Assembly (NCBI GenBank): GCA_029262855.1
Contig: JAJCYP010000033.1
Coordinates: forward strand, 1-64,000
Reading direction: 5' to 3'
From: Bacteroidota bacterium
Lineage (GTDB): Bacteria > Bacteroidota > Rhodothermia > Rhodothermales > UBA10348
Length of the DNA stretch: 64,000 bases
Positions 26,516-36,104 of this stretch are shown here, one piece after another. Both the position numbers and the translations under genes were made by a program. The notes beneath the pieces were generated by a model. It did not search any database and was not told the DNA's origin. It saw nothing but the letters and a program-made list of their open reading frames with translations. How positions within the stretch are numbered: the first letter of the stretch is position 1; each line of letters starts with the position of its first letter.

Positions 26516-27646
26516 CTAGGCGTACGTGTTCAACATCACCGGCATGATTAGCATCATCATGCTCTCTCCATCCCTCTGCTCGAGTGGGGTAACTACACCG
26601 GCACGATTGGGGGAGGAAAACTCGAACAGGACTTCTTCGGCGTCAAGGTTCGAGAGCACCTCGGTGAGGTAGACGGCATTGAAGCCGATCACCATCTCTT
26701 CGCCCTGGAATTCTCCGGGGACGGTTTCACGGGCCTCGCTGGCTCGCTCAATGTCCTCGGCGGAAATGCGGACATCGTCGGGCGAAATGGCCAGACGGAT
26801 CTGGTTGGTCATGCTGGAGGAGTACAGGGCGACACGGCGGACCGCTGCGAGCATGTCCTCGCGGTTGACGGTAAGCTGCTTCTCGTTGTCGACCGGAATG
26901 ACGGCCTGGTAGTTTGGGTAGGGCTCATCGATCAGACGGGCCAGAACACGGGACCTGTCGAAATCAAACGCGACGTATCCACCATCCACGCTGATGGTAC
27001 AGGGCGCATCGCTGGCGACCTTCGCCGCGAGCGACATGGCCTTTTCCGGGACCACGAACTGAATCTCGGCCTCGCTGGTCATGGTCTCCAGGGTGAGCTT
27101 GACCAGGCGGTGCCCATCGGTCGCGACCGCCTTCCCGCCCTCACTGCCAATCTGGAAGAAGATCCCCATCATCGCCGGGCGAAGGGCGTCCTTGCTGACC
27201 GCGAAACCCGTCTTCTGAATGGCTCGCTTCAGCAGCGAACCGGTGGTCTCGATGCGATCGGACTCCGTCAGTTCGGGGAGAGCTGGATAGTCGGCGCCGT
27301 CAAAGCCCACCATCTTGTATCGTCCGTGATCGGTGGTCAGCGTGACATTGTAGTCGCCGTCGGCCTCAAAGCTGACGGGGACTTCCGGCAACGCACGCAG
27401 CGTATCGATCAGGCGCTTGGCTGGAACGGCCACTCGCGTCGGGCCTCCGGCCGTGCCTACCTCGACCGGAAGGGACAGCTTTTGCCGAATTGAAATCTCC
27501 AGATCGGTCGCACTCAGCCGGAGAGCCGCTCCGTCCTGCTCAAAGAGGATGCACTCCAGAATCGGAAGGGTGCTCTTGGACGGGACGGCGCCGTTAACGG
27601 TTTGGAGGGCACGAAGCAGCTCTACGCTGGAAGCGGTGAATCTCAT
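26516..27646 (-). CDS. dnaN: DNA polymerase III beta subunit (sliding clamp)
   Basis: A 376-residue sliding clamp made of three related domains. Typical blocks are STLPILECILFE, VPAKRLIDTLRALP, YPALPELTESD, FAVSKDALRPAMMGI, ATDGHRLVKL and the C-terminal MPVMLNTYA. It forms the ring that tethers polymerase III to DNA. It lies 230 bases downstream of dnaA on the same strand, the classical dnaA-dnaN order near an origin. Confidence 0.98.
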   Translation of the reverse strand: MRFTASSVELLRALQTVNGAVPSKSTLPILECILFEQDGAALRLSATDLEISIRQKLSLPVEVGTAGGPTRVAVPAKRLIDTLRALPEVPVSFEADGDYNVTLTTDHGRYKMVGFDGADYPALPELTESDRIETTGSLLKRAIQKTGFAVSKDALRPAMMGIFFQIGSEGGKAVATDGHRLVKLTLETMTSEAEIQFVVPEKAMSLAAKVASDAPCTISVDGGYVAFDFDRSRVLARLIDEPYPNYQAVIPVDNEKQLTVNREDMLAAVRRVALYSSSMTNQIRLAISPDDVRISAEDIERASEARETVPGEFQGEEMVIGFNAVYLTEVLSNLDAEEVLFEFSSPNRAGVVTPLEQRDGESMMMLIMPVMLNTYA

Positions 27647-27876
27647 TGCTCGGGGGCCTTGGGCCTATGCAAGTCGATGGACAGAATGGGGCGGAGCGGA
27701 CGGAATGGTCGATTCCGAACGGACACACGACGGATGCCCGGAAGTTAACGCGCATATATATGGCGTGCCTTTCTCGGGATGCCCGCCGGGGACTCTTTCC
27801 TGTGAAAAGAGGCGGGTCACCTGGAAGGTGCAACGCGGACCTTTTCCAATCAGCCGTTACCGGGCCTTATTCCACC

Positions 27877-29376
27877 TCAGCGCGCGCGCAACTGAAGCCG
27901 ATTTCCGATTTCCTCGATCATGCTCTTGAACTTCGGGTCGGTCTCGATCTGGTTCTCCACGCTTTGGTTCGCATGAATCACGGTCGAGTGATCCCGGCCC
28001 CCGAAGTGAAGGCCGATTGTCTTCAGAGAGTGCTGGGTCAGCTGCTTGCTGAAGAACATGGCCACCTGTCGGGCCTGAACCACTTCGCGCTTCCGCGTCT
28101 TGGCGCGGACCAGATCCTCCGGGATGGAGAAGTAGTCGCAGACCAACTGCTGGATCTCCTCAATGGTCAGCGTGACCCGGGTCTCCTTGATGAGGTCGGC
28201 CAGGACCTCCCTCGCCATGGTGACATCAATCTCCCGCTTTCGGAGCGTGGAATGCGCCAGGAGTCGGATGAGCGCTCCCTCCAACTCGCGGATGTTGCTC
28301 TTGATGTTGTGCGCGACAAACTCCAGGACGTCATGGGAGACGTCGATTCCATCTTCTTCACTCTTGCGATTGAGGATGGCCGTACGGGTCTCCAGGTCCG
28401 GCACCTGAACATCGGCGGCCAATCCCCACTGGAAGCGTGACAGCAGGCGCTCCTCGATGCCGTGAATGTCCTTGGGTGGCCGATCCGCCGACAGAACGAT
28501 CTGCTTTCCGCTCTGGTGCAGTGCGTTGAAGATGTGGAAGAATTCCTCCTGGGTCTTCTCCTTGCCCCCGAAGAACTGGACGTCGTCAATGATCAGCAGG
28601 TCGATCTGCCGGTAGAAGAGCGAGAACTCGGCGACACGGTTGTGCTGGATGGCCTGCACAAACTCGGTCGTGAATCGCTCGCTCGATACGTACAGGACCG
28701 ACTGCCCCGAGTTGCCCGCGGCCACGTAGTTTCCGATGGCCTGGATCAGGTGGGTCTTGCCCAGCCCGACTCCTCCGTACATCAGGAAGGGGTTGAAGCT
28801 GGTCCCGCCCGGGCGTTGGGCGATGGCCAGGGCTGCCGACCGCGCAAGCCGATTGCAGTCGCCTTCGATGAAGCGGTCGAACGTGTAGTTCGGATTGAGG
28901 CGGCTGTCAACCTGAACTTTCTGGATGCCGGGGATCACGAAGGGGCTGGAGACCGGGGCAGCCATCTGGGCCGCGATCTCGTGCGTTCTTCCAGACGGAG
29001 ACGTCACCGCACGGCGGGTTACCGGCGCCTGGGTGGTGTGGGGTTCGTTGGCGGCGTGGCGCGCGGGCAGATGCAGCGAGGCGCCTTCGTACCCCTGCTC
29101 CACATCGTCCTTCTCAATGACGACGTCGTAGAACAGCCGACCACCCGGCCCAAGGACCTTGGTCACCGTTTTTCGAAGGAGCGAGTAATAATGCTCCTCC
29201 AGCCACTCGTAATAGAACTGGCTCGGTAGCTGAACCGTCAGCCGGTGCAGCTCTCCCTCAGTCTCCAGCTTAAGTGGCTTGAGGGGTGCAAACCAGGTCC
29301 GAAAGCTCTGCCGGCTAATGTTGTCTCGAATGATTTCGAGGCACTCGTTCCAGGCATTTTCCGGGCTCAGGGACAT
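27877..29376 (-). CDS. dnaA: chromosomal replication initiator protein
   Basis: A 499-residue DnaA. Domain I begins WNECLEIIRDNISRQSFRTWFAPLKPL. After a proline-rich linker, the AAA+ domain opens at NPNYTFDRFIEGDCNRLARSAA, with Walker A GGVGLGKTHL and Walker B LLIIDDVQFF. The DNA-binding domain IV has the signature GLHFGGRDHSTVIHA. It binds DnaA boxes and melts the origin. The start is ATG 29376, where domain I similarity begins; the frame is open to 29508. A good promoter lies at 29841-29869. Confidence 0.98.
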   Translation of the reverse strand: MSLSPENAWNECLEIIRDNISRQSFRTWFAPLKPLKLETEGELHRLTVQLPSQFYYEWLEEHYYSLLRKTVTKVLGPGGRLFYDVVIEKDDVEQGYEGASLHLPARHAANEPHTTQAPVTRRAVTSPSGRTHEIAAQMAAPVSSPFVIPGIQKVQVDSRLNPNYTFDRFIEGDCNRLARSAALAIAQRPGGTSFNPFLMYGGVGLGKTHLIQAIGNYVAAGNSGQSVLYVSSERFTTEFVQAIQHNRVAEFSLFYRQIDLLIIDDVQFFGGKEKTQEEFFHIFNALHQSGKQIVLSADRPPKDIHGIEERLLSRFQWGLAADVQVPDLETRTAILNRKSEEDGIDVSHDVLEFVAHNIKSNIRELEGALIRLLAHSTLRKREIDVTMAREVLADLIKETRVTLTIEEIQQLVCDYFSIPEDLVRAKTRKREVVQARQVAMFFSKQLTQHSLKTIGLHFGGRDHSTVIHANQSVENQIETDPKFKSMIEEIGNRLQLRAR

Positions 29377-29840
29377 GTATGCGTTCCAGTCGACTTCGGC
29401 GTCGACCGGGGGGACAGCGGGATCGTGGATTGCGCTTCGAGGATTCGGGACTCGCGGCTTGTTCACAACCACCCTGATCGGGGCGTAGGCGAACCGCCAA
29501 TGAGGCAAGACCCTCGAAACCGCTCCGGAAACCGATCCGCCGGCGGTATGAATCGTTGTTGTAGAACACGTTGCACCTCCAACTCGGAACCGATGCCTTA
29601 TGCAGGCCAGGCCCCGAACAGGAGATCCCGTTCACCCAGCCAGCGTTCCTCACAGTTTGTCCACACTCAAAAATCACGCACGGAGGCAGATTTCGAGCAC
29701 GGGCATCCCTGAATGAAGACCGGGGTCGACCGGGGGGAAATCGACCGGGAACGGGCCTTGGCGGGGCGGCGCGACTGAATGGTTGACAAAGGGGTTGCGC
29801 CAGAAGACTGGATCAATTCCCCGCGTCGGGTGGGACAAAG

Positions 29841-29869
29841 ATTGTAAAGACCCACCCTCGCAACGTCAA
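29841..29869 (-). promoter_or_regulatory. promoter toward dnaA
   Basis: On the minus strand TTGACG (plus 29864-29869) is followed after 17 bp by TACAAT (plus 29841-29846), a near-consensus housekeeping promoter. Transcription would run toward dnaA with a leader of about 460 bases to the start at 29376. Confidence 0.6.
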
Positions 29870-29950
29870 GGAGTGAATAGCCTAATTCGGGTTCGGGAAT
29901 AGGGAATTATCAATCGCGTGGCTTGATCGTGCCGTTTAGGGAGATTGCCC

Positions 29951-29979
29951 TTGTCAACCAGGTCCTCTTTGCGTACTTT
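29951..29979 (+). promoter_or_regulatory. promoter of the DUF177-rpmF-fatty acid operon
   Basis: TTGTCA at 29951-29956 and TACTTT at 29974-29979 are separated by 17 bp, exactly as at the rplM promoter. The predicted transcript would begin about eight bases before the ATG at 29994, giving a nearly leaderless message, or 26 bases before the in-frame ATG at 30012. Confidence 0.65.
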
Positions 29980-29993
29980 TTCTGGTCTGTGCA

Positions 29994-30530
29994 ATGCTGA
30001 CGGACTCCACCATGGTGCGTTTTGACATCGGCGGATTCAAGACCGGGGGAAGAAGCCTCTCCAAAGACCTTGAGGCTGCTGAACTCGAACTTGATTCTGA
30101 AGACATCAGAGACATCCATGTGGATATCGAACTGGACCGCGAGGGTGATCGCATCCTTGTCCAGTACGATGTATCCGGCACTGCGCACTTGATCTGTGAC
30201 AGAACAACCGAACCGTTTGCTCAGGAAGTTCAAGGAACCCACTCCTTGCTCTTCGTTCCACATGACCGTGTGGAGAGCGTTACTGACGGCTCAGACGACA
30301 TCCTTGGTTTTGACCCGACGGATACCGTGCTGGACCTGACCGTACCGGTTCGAGACACACTACTGCTCGCAGTACCGATTCGTAGAATCGCGCCGGGAGC
30401 AGAAGACCTGGATATTCCCACCAGCTTCGGTGATACCGGTCAAGACATAGACCCACGTTGGGAGGTCCTCAGGAAACTGAAGGAAGCGTCCACCGAGCCA
30501 ACCACCGAATCCGAAAGTAGCAATGGCTAA
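29994..30530 (+). CDS. DUF177 (YceD-like) protein
   Basis: A 178-residue protein in the position and with the features of the DUF177/YceD family, which precedes rpmF in most bacteria and has been linked to 23S rRNA accumulation. Visible blocks are a strand-rich core (DRILVQYDVSGTAHLICDRTTEPFAQEV), an acidic DDILGF region and the C-terminal DPRWEVLRKLKE. It overlaps rpmF by eight bases. The start may be 29994 or 30012. Confidence 0.88.
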   Translation: MLTDSTMVRFDIGGFKTGGRSLSKDLEAAELELDSEDIRDIHVDIELDREGDRILVQYDVSGTAHLICDRTTEPFAQEVQGTHSLLFVPHDRVESVTDGSDDILGFDPTDTVLDLTVPVRDTLLLAVPIRRIAPGAEDLDIPTSFGDTGQDIDPRWEVLRKLKEASTEPTTESESSNG

Positions 30531-30714
30531 TCCCCGTAGAAAAAATTCGAAGGCACGGTCCCGCAGCCGCCGCGCCCACTACTACAACCGCCTTGAGGCT
30601 CCCACCACCATGGAGTGCCCCAATTGCGGTGAGACCAAGTTGATGCACCACGCGTGCCCCGCTTGCGGCCAGTACCGCGGTCGGCAGATCGTCGATCGCA
30701 AGGAAACCGCTTAG
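30523..30714 (+). CDS. rpmF: 50S ribosomal protein L32
   Basis: A 63-residue L32. It begins ANPRRKNSKARSRSRRAH and retains two zinc-binding cysteine pairs, CPNC and CPAC, so it is the zinc-containing form. It overlaps the DUF177 gene and is followed 15 bases later by plsX, the widely conserved order linking ribosome and lipid synthesis. Confidence 0.97.
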   Translation: MANPRRKNSKARSRSRRAHYYNRLEAPTTMECPNCGETKLMHHACPACGQYRGRQIVDRKETA

Positions 30715-30729
30715 GCGGCCTCCGGGCGA

Positions 30730-31725
30730 ATGAAGGCAATCCGAGTCGCGGTTGATGCGATGGGCGGCGACCATGCTCCGGGCGTGGTCGTGGATGGTTG
30801 TGTCGCCGCGGCACGACGGTCGGAGGATGTTCAGGTCATGCTTTTTGGGCCTGAAAACGTCCTGGCCCCATTCGTCGGCCAGGCCGATACTCCGGCAAAT
30901 CTGTCGGTCCATCACGCCCCGCAGGTCATCGAGATGGCCGAGTCGCCTGCGGCAGCCGTCAAGGGGAAGCCCGATTCATCGCTGTGCCGGGGTCTCGGCG
31001 CGGTCGCTCACGGACACGCCGACGCCTTCATCAGTGCGGGCAATACGGGAGCCTGCATGGCGGGTTCGTTGTTCATTCTGGGGCGTCTGGCCGGCATTTC
31101 CCGCCCGGCCATTCTGGGCGTGTACCCGACCATCAAGGGTCGCTGCATGCTCCTGGATGCCGGCAGCAACATGGACTGCAAGCCCGAGCACCTGCTTCAG
31201 TTCGCTCACATGGGCTCGGTCTACTCGGAGCGGGTGCTCAAGGTGGAACGCCCTACCGTGGCCTTGATGAATGTAGGCGAGGAGCCCGGCAAGGGAAACG
31301 AGCAGGCAAAGGCGGCTTTTGAGTTGCTCAAGGGCTCGAACCTGAATTTCGTTGGCAACATTGAGGGCCGCGACGTGATGGAGCATGCCGCAGACGTTGT
31401 CGTGTGCGACGGGTTCGTGGGCAACGTCATGCTCAAGCTCGGCGAGAGCATCGCGACCGTCCTGCCGCGCATGCTGGCCGAGGAAATGACCCGGCATGGC
31501 ATGTCCCGGGAAGAACAGCAAACGGCCGCCCGAGCCCTTTCACTGCTCGCGCGCCGGTTTGACTACGAGGAGTACGGCGGCGTCCCGCTTCTCGGTGTAA
31601 AGGGCTCCGTCATTCTCGGTCATGGAGGATCGAAAGCGAGGGCCTTCGAGAATATGGTTCTGGTGGCGGTGGAAGCCGCCAGGCAGGACGTACCCGGCTC
31701 CATATCTGCGTCCCTCGCCTCCTGA
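30730..31725 (+). CDS. plsX: phosphate acyltransferase PlsX
   Basis: A 331-residue PlsX, which makes acyl-phosphate from acyl-ACP for phospholipid synthesis. The N-terminal RVAVDAMGGDHAPGVVVDG and the SAGNTGA segment are diagnostic, as is VVCDGFVGNVMLKLGE. It lies between rpmF and fabH in a single plus-strand operon. Confidence 0.97.
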   Translation: MKAIRVAVDAMGGDHAPGVVVDGCVAAARRSEDVQVMLFGPENVLAPFVGQADTPANLSVHHAPQVIEMAESPAAAVKGKPDSSLCRGLGAVAHGHADAFISAGNTGACMAGSLFILGRLAGISRPAILGVYPTIKGRCMLLDAGSNMDCKPEHLLQFAHMGSVYSERVLKVERPTVALMNVGEEPGKGNEQAKAAFELLKGSNLNFVGNIEGRDVMEHAADVVVCDGFVGNVMLKLGESIATVLPRMLAEEMTRHGMSREEQQTAARALSLLARRFDYEEYGGVPLLGVKGSVILGHGGSKARAFENMVLVAVEAARQDVPGSISASLAS

Positions 31726-31758
31726 GCGAGCCCGCCGTGCGACCCTGATGGCGCCGGT

Positions 31759-31767
31759 CGTACTTTG
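31759..31767 (+). promoter_or_regulatory. CGTACTTTG element before fabH
   Basis: This copy of the CGTACTTT octamer lies 45 bases before the fabH start and in the same direction, in the 86-base plsX-fabH gap. No good TTG-type -35 element sits 17 bp upstream, so it may be a weak internal promoter. Confidence 0.4.
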
Positions 31768-31811
31768 AGCCTCCGAGTTTCACGTTCGTTCATAAATCCC
31801 CGCCCAAGTTC

Positions 31812-32846
31812 ATGGTGCAAGCGGCTATCTCCGCCATCGGTCACTACCTCCCAGAGGACCGGATGACGAATGCAGATCTCGAGAAGCTCGTCGACACATC
31901 GGACGAATGGATTCAGAGCAGGACCGGAATCAGAGAGCGGCGGATTCTCAAGGATCCAACCAAGTCCACGGCCTTCATGGCCAGCCGGGCCGCCGAGGAG
32001 GTCTTGCGCAAGCGCGGGATCGGAGCAGACGAAATCGAGGCGATCATCGTCGGAACGGTGACGCCCGATATGTTTTTCCCGGCCACCGCGGCGCTGGTGC
32101 AGGCGAATATCGGAGCGACCAACGCATGGGGCTTCGACCTTTCAGCCGCGTGTAGCGGATTCCTGTTCGCCCTTTCGACCGGAGCGAAGTTCATCGAGTC
32201 GGGGCGGCACAAGAAGGTCCTCGTGATTGGCGCCGACAAGATGAGTTCGATCCTGGACTACTCGGACCGAACAACGTGCGTGTTGTTCGGGGACGGTGCA
32301 GGTGCAGTGTTGCTGGAGCCCGCCGAGGACGGCATCGGAATCATCGACTCCATCGAACGAACGGACGGTTCCCAGTGGGACGTGCTGTGCATGCGCGGCG
32401 GCGGTAGCCTCATCCCGGCAACCCATGAGTCTATTGACCAGGGTCTGCACTACATCACCCAGGAAGGTCGCTCGGTGTTCAAATACGCGGTGACCGGTAT
32501 GGCGGACGTCGCGGTCGAGATCATGGAGAAGAACAACCTGACCGCAGACGACATCCGGTACCTAGTCCCGCATCAGGCGAATCTCCGGATCATCGATGCC
32601 ACGGCCCGCCGCATGGGAATCGACTCCGAGAAGGTGATGCTCAACATCGAGCGATACGGCAACACGACGGCCGCAACAATTCCACTCTGCCTGGCCGACT
32701 GGGAGTCCGAGCTACGGCGGGGTGACGGGTTGGTCCTCGCGGCCTTTGGCGGCGGCTTTACCTGGGGCGCCGTCTATCTGAAATGGGCGTACGACGGCTG
32801 TGATGTCGCGATCCACCCGGAATTGGTAAACGTTCTGGCAAACTGA
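31812..32846 (+). CDS. fabH: beta-ketoacyl-ACP synthase III
   Basis: A 344-residue KAS III that starts fatty acid synthesis by condensing acetyl-CoA with malonyl-ACP. The catalytic triad is visible: cysteine in [12 protein letters not shown], histidine in VPHQANLRI and asparagine in [12 protein letters not shown]. It is three bases upstream of fabD. Confidence 0.97.
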   Translation: MVQAAISAIGHYLPEDRMTNADLEKLVDTSDEWIQSRTGIRERRILKDPTKSTAFMASRAAEEVLRKRGIGADEIEAIIVGTVTPDMFFPATAALVQANIGATNAWGFDLSAACSGFLFALSTGAKFIESGRHKKVLVIGADKMSSILDYSDRTTCVLFGDGAGAVLLEPAEDGIGIIDSIERTDGSQWDVLCMRGGGSLIPATHESIDQGLHYITQEGRSVFKYAVTGMADVAVEIMEKNNLTADDIRYLVPHQANLRIIDATARRMGIDSEKVMLNIERYGNTTAATIPLCLADWESELRRGDGLVLAAFGGGFTWGAVYLKWAYDGCDVAIHPELVNVLAN

Positions 32847-32849
32847 TCC

Positions 32850-33797
32850 ATGGCTCACGTCTCCTTTCTGTTTCCCGGACAAGGCTCGCAGTATGTAGGA
32901 ATGGCGCAGGACCTCTACGCCACGAGCGCAGAAGCCCGCACGGTGGTCGATGCGGCCGACGACCTGCTTGCAGTCTCGCTTTCGTCCCTGATGTTCGGCT
33001 CCGGTGATGCCGATCAGGATGCGGAAGCACTCCGGCAAACGGAGGTCACGCAGCCGGCTCTCTACGTGCACAGCATGGCGACCGTCGCGGTCCTGAAGAA
33101 GTTTCAGGTGTCCTTCGACATGGCCGCAGGACACAGCCTGGGCGAGTACTCCGCCCTTGCCGCGGCCGGCGCCCTCTCGTTCGAGGATGGGCTGCTCCTG
33201 GTGCGCGAGCGCGGACGGCTCATGGCTGAGGCCGGCACGCAATCGCCGGGCGCGATGGCTGCCATCATCGGCATGGATGACGCTGATGTTGAGGCAGTTT
33301 GCCGCGATATCGCAGACGGTGTCGTCGAGCCAGCGAATTTCAATTCCCCCGGACAGGTGGTGATATCCGGCGAGGAATCAGCTGTGGAGCGGGCCATGGC
33401 GTTGGCCACAGAGCGCGGCGCCCGGCGCGCGATCGCACTTCCAGTCAGCGGCGCGTTTCACTCGCCTTTGATGGGCCACGCCCGTGACGGTCTGGCCGAG
33501 GCACTGGAAGGGGTTGCCATCAAGGCTCCCCGTTGCCCGGTGTACCTGAACGTCACCGCGGCACCCTCCAGCGACCCCGAAGAGATTCGAGCTCGGCTGC
33601 TCGAACAGTTGATGGCCCCGGTGCGATGGTCGCAGACCCTGGTGGCCATGCAGGAGGCGGGAGCCGGTTCGTTCGTGGAGGTCGGCGCAGGCAAAGTCCT
33701 GAGCGGACTGGTGAAACGGACGCTGGGCCGCACGGTATCCACATCCGCGATTGGGACTTCAGAAGACATCAGCGCGTATATCAACTCGATAGCATGA
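32850..33797 (+). CDS. fabD: malonyl-CoA:ACP transacylase
   Basis: A 315-residue malonyl transferase that loads malonate on acyl carrier protein. It has FPGQGSQYVGMAQDL at the N-terminus, the nucleophilic serine in GHSLGEYSAL, and the catalytic histidine in SGAFHSPLM. It starts three bases after fabH and overlaps fabG by four bases (ATGA). TTG leucine codons are rare (about 3 of 30). Confidence 0.97.
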   Translation: MAHVSFLFPGQGSQYVGMAQDLYATSAEARTVVDAADDLLAVSLSSLMFGSGDADQDAEALRQTEVTQPALYVHSMATVAVLKKFQVSFDMAAGHSLGEYSALAAAGALSFEDGLLLVRERGRLMAEAGTQSPGAMAAIIGMDDADVEAVCRDIADGVVEPANFNSPGQVVISGEESAVERAMALATERGARRAIALPVSGAFHSPLMGHARDGLAEALEGVAIKAPRCPVYLNVTAAPSSDPEEIRARLLEQLMAPVRWSQTLVAMQEAGAGSFVEVGAGKVLSGLVKRTLGRTVSTSAIGTSEDISAYINSIA

Positions 33798-34543
33798 ATC
33801 TGGACCTGACAGGAAAGACCGCACTCGTGACCGGTGGCACCCGTGGCATCGGCCGGGCCATAGTTGAGGCGCTGGCCAATGCCGGTGCCAAGGTGGCCTT
33901 CACGTATCGATCCTCGACAGAGGAGGCCGAGACCCTCCTGGCCGACTTGACCAAACGCGGCGTCGAGGCCCTCGCCCATCAGGGAGATGCCGCCGACACA
34001 GATGCCGCCAACGAGGCCGTCAAGTTGGTGATGGACACGTGGGGACGCGTGGACATTCTGGTCAACAATGCCGGGATTACGCGAGACGGACTCATGCTCC
34101 GCATGGGCGACGACGATTGGAATGCGGTGATCAACACGAACCTCAAGAGTGTCTTCAACTTCTGCAAGGCTGTCTACCGCCCCATGATGAAGCAGCGCGG
34201 TGGAGCCATCGTCAATCTGAGTTCCGTGGTTGGCGTCACGGGAAATCCCGGACAGACCAACTACGCGGCCTCCAAGGCGGGCATAATCGGGTTTTCGAAA
34301 AGCCTGGCCAAGGAGCTGGGTGGGCGCGGGGTAACCGTAAATGTGGTCGCTCCCGGCTACGTGGCCACGGACATGACCGCATCGCTCTCGGAAGCCGCCC
34401 AGAATGCCATGCTGGGCGCCGTTCCCCTGGGGCGCCCAGCCACACCTGCTGACGTCGCAGGAGCAGTTATTTTTCTGGCTTCGGGTGCAGCCACCTATAT
34501 CACAGGTCACGTGTTGCACGTGGATGGCGGACTCGCCATGTAG
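33794..34543 (+). CDS. fabG: 3-oxoacyl-ACP reductase
   Basis: A 249-residue short-chain dehydrogenase that reduces beta-ketoacyl-ACP with NADPH. The cofactor motif is TGGTRGIGRA, NNAGITRDGLMLRM follows, and the catalytic Ser-Tyr-Lys are in LSSVVGVTGNPGQTNYAASKAG. The C-terminal GHVLHVDGGLAM is typical. The ATG at 33794 overlaps fabD. No acpP or fabF follows; a hairpin comes next instead. Confidence 0.96.
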   Translation: MNLDLTGKTALVTGGTRGIGRAIVEALANAGAKVAFTYRSSTEEAETLLADLTKRGVEALAHQGDAADTDAANEAVKLVMDTWGRVDILVNNAGITRDGLMLRMGDDDWNAVINTNLKSVFNFCKAVYRPMMKQRGGAIVNLSSVVGVTGNPGQTNYAASKAGIIGFSKSLAKELGGRGVTVNVVAPGYVATDMTASLSEAAQNAMLGAVPLGRPATPADVAGAVIFLASGAATYITGHVLHVDGGLAM

Positions 34544-34560
34544 GCCCGGCTCTGCCGGGC
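34544..34560 (+). terminator. short GC hairpin after fabG
   Basis: GCCCGG-CTCTG-CCGGGC begins at the base after the fabG stop and is followed by ATTAAATG, which includes the helicase start codon. There is no true T-run, so it may attenuate rather than fully stop transcription into the helicase gene. Confidence 0.45.
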
Positions 34561-34565
34561 ATTAA

Positions 34566-36104
34566 ATGAGATCAGCGTTGAGTAACGGAAGTCGTTATAC
34601 CAAGTCAATTGACCTAACCTCCCGGGCACGCCTGGAAGAGAAAGTCGAGCGGAACAAGTCCGCCTTTCTGGAGCCCGATGTGGCCCTCGATCCGGCGACA
34701 GTCGAAAGTTTGCCGGAGGCTCTCCAGCGCGGCGTGGCCAATGCAGGCTGGAAGACGCTGATGCCGGTACAGGCGAAGGCCATCCCCTACCTGCTGGAAG
34801 GAAGGGACATGATTGTCCAGTCCAAGACCGGCTCGGGAAAGACAGGCGGCTTCCTTCTGCCCCTGTTCGACAAGCTGGATCCAAGCCTCAAGCAGCCGCA
34901 GGCGCTGATTCTGAGCCCGACCCGTGAGTTGGCCCGTCAGATCTACGAGGCTTTCGAAGAAATGAGCGGCCCCGGGGGCCTGACTTCTACCGTGATCTAC
35001 GGGGGTGTCAAGTATCAGTCGCAGCTGGATGCCCTGGAGCGAGGAACGCAGGTAATCGTCGGAACGCCGGGCCGGGTTCTTGATCACATTCAGCGGAGAA
35101 CGCTGAATCTGGATCACATGCGGGTATTTATTCTGGATGAAGCCGACGAAATGCTGTCGATGGGCTTTCTGCCGGATATGAGGGAGTTGCGCCGCGTTCT
35201 CCCGGTTGACCGGCAGTCCAGCATGTTCAGCGCGACGATGCCGATGCGCGTCCGCAGCCTGGCAACCGACTTCCTGAAAGACCCGGGATTCCTGTCGCTC
35301 TCCACCAAGAGTGTGGCGGTGGCCGAGATTCAGCACAGGTACTACCGGGTAGATCCCATGCAAAAGGACCGAACCCTGCAGCGCCTGATCGAGCTGGAGA
35401 ATCCGGAGAGCGCGATCATTTTCGCCAATACGAAACGGGAGGTCGAGTACCTCGGCACCTTCCTTACCAACTACGGCTACGATGCGGCCAGCATCTCGGG
35501 TGACCTCTCGCAGGCCGCCAGGGAGCGGATCATCAAGCGTATCCGGGCGGGAAACCTGCGCTTTCTGGTGGCCACGGATGTCGCGGCCCGGGGGATCGAC
35601 ATCTCGGACCTGAGTCATGTCTTCATGTATGACGTGCCTCAGGATCAGGAGTATTACATTCACCGTGCTGGTAGAACCGCGCGTGCCGGGAAGACGGGGA
35701 CGGCGATCGTGCTTGCCACGATTGACACCGAGACCAGTCTGAAGCGCACCACACACAAATACGGTATCGATTTGGAACGAGGAGAAGTACCCACGGATGA
35801 TGATGTCAGCGCCCGCGTAAGCGAACGCATGACCGTCACACTGGAAAGTCTGTTCCGCGGGAAAACCAACATGAACAGGGAGCGGCTTGCGCGCTTCATC
35901 CCGATAGTCGAGGAACTGGCCCGCGAGGAGCCCGAACTGCTGGCCATGCTGGTGGACGACCTGTACCACGAGAAGCTGCACGAGAATCCAAACGCTCCGG
36001 CCTCCCGCGAAGCCGAGACCGAGAAGGCCGAGACTCCGGGGCGCTCCGGCGGTGATCGCGATGGTGGCAGGGATGGCGGCCGCGGCCGCGGACGGCGCCG
36101 CTGA
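34566..36104 (+). CDS. DEAD-box RNA helicase
   Basis: A 512-residue DEAD-box helicase. The Q motif region is GWKTLMPVQAKAIPYLL, Walker A SKTGSGKT, PTRELARQ, the DEAD box ILDEADEM, SATMP, and HRAGRTARAGKTG. After the two RecA domains there is a helical region (about 400-480) and a C-terminal tail rich in Arg-Gly and Asp-Gly (about the last 25 residues) likely to bind RNA. Its stop overlaps the start of the next gene (TGATG). Confidence 0.95.
   Translation: MRSALSNGSRYTKSIDLTSRARLEEKVERNKSAFLEPDVALDPATVESLPEALQRGVANAGWKTLMPVQAKAIPYLLEGRDMIVQSKTGSGKTGGFLLPLFDKLDPSLKQPQALILSPTRELARQIYEAFEEMSGPGGLTSTVIYGGVKYQSQLDALERGTQVIVGTPGRVLDHIQRRTLNLDHMRVFILDEADEMLSMGFLPDMRELRRVLPVDRQSSMFSATMPMRVRSLATDFLKDPGFLSLSTKSVAVAEIQHRYYRVDPMQKDRTLQRLIELENPESAIIFANTKREVEYLGTFLTNYGYDAASISGDLSQAARERIIKRIRAGNLRFLVATDVAARGIDISDLSHVFMYDVPQDQEYYIHRAGRTARAGKTGTAIVLATIDTETSLKRTTHKYGIDLERGEVPTDDDVSARVSERMTVTLESLFRGKTNMNRERLARFIPIVEELAREEPELLAMLVDDLYHEKLHENPNAPASREAETEKAETPGRSGGDRDGGRDGGRGRGRRR

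Larger units (their letters stand above)
29377..29993. other. probable replication origin region upstream of dnaA
   Basis: This 617-base region separates dnaA from the divergent DUF177 gene. It holds no supported gene, though an upstream extension of dnaA could use the first 130 bases. One DnaA-box-like site differs from TTATCCACA by one base (TTGTCCACA, 29657-29665) and another by two (29459-29467). Gene direction switches here: minus to the left, plus to the right. Promoters for both flanking genes lie near the right end. No dense box cluster or AT-rich unwinding tract is obvious. Confidence 0.45.
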
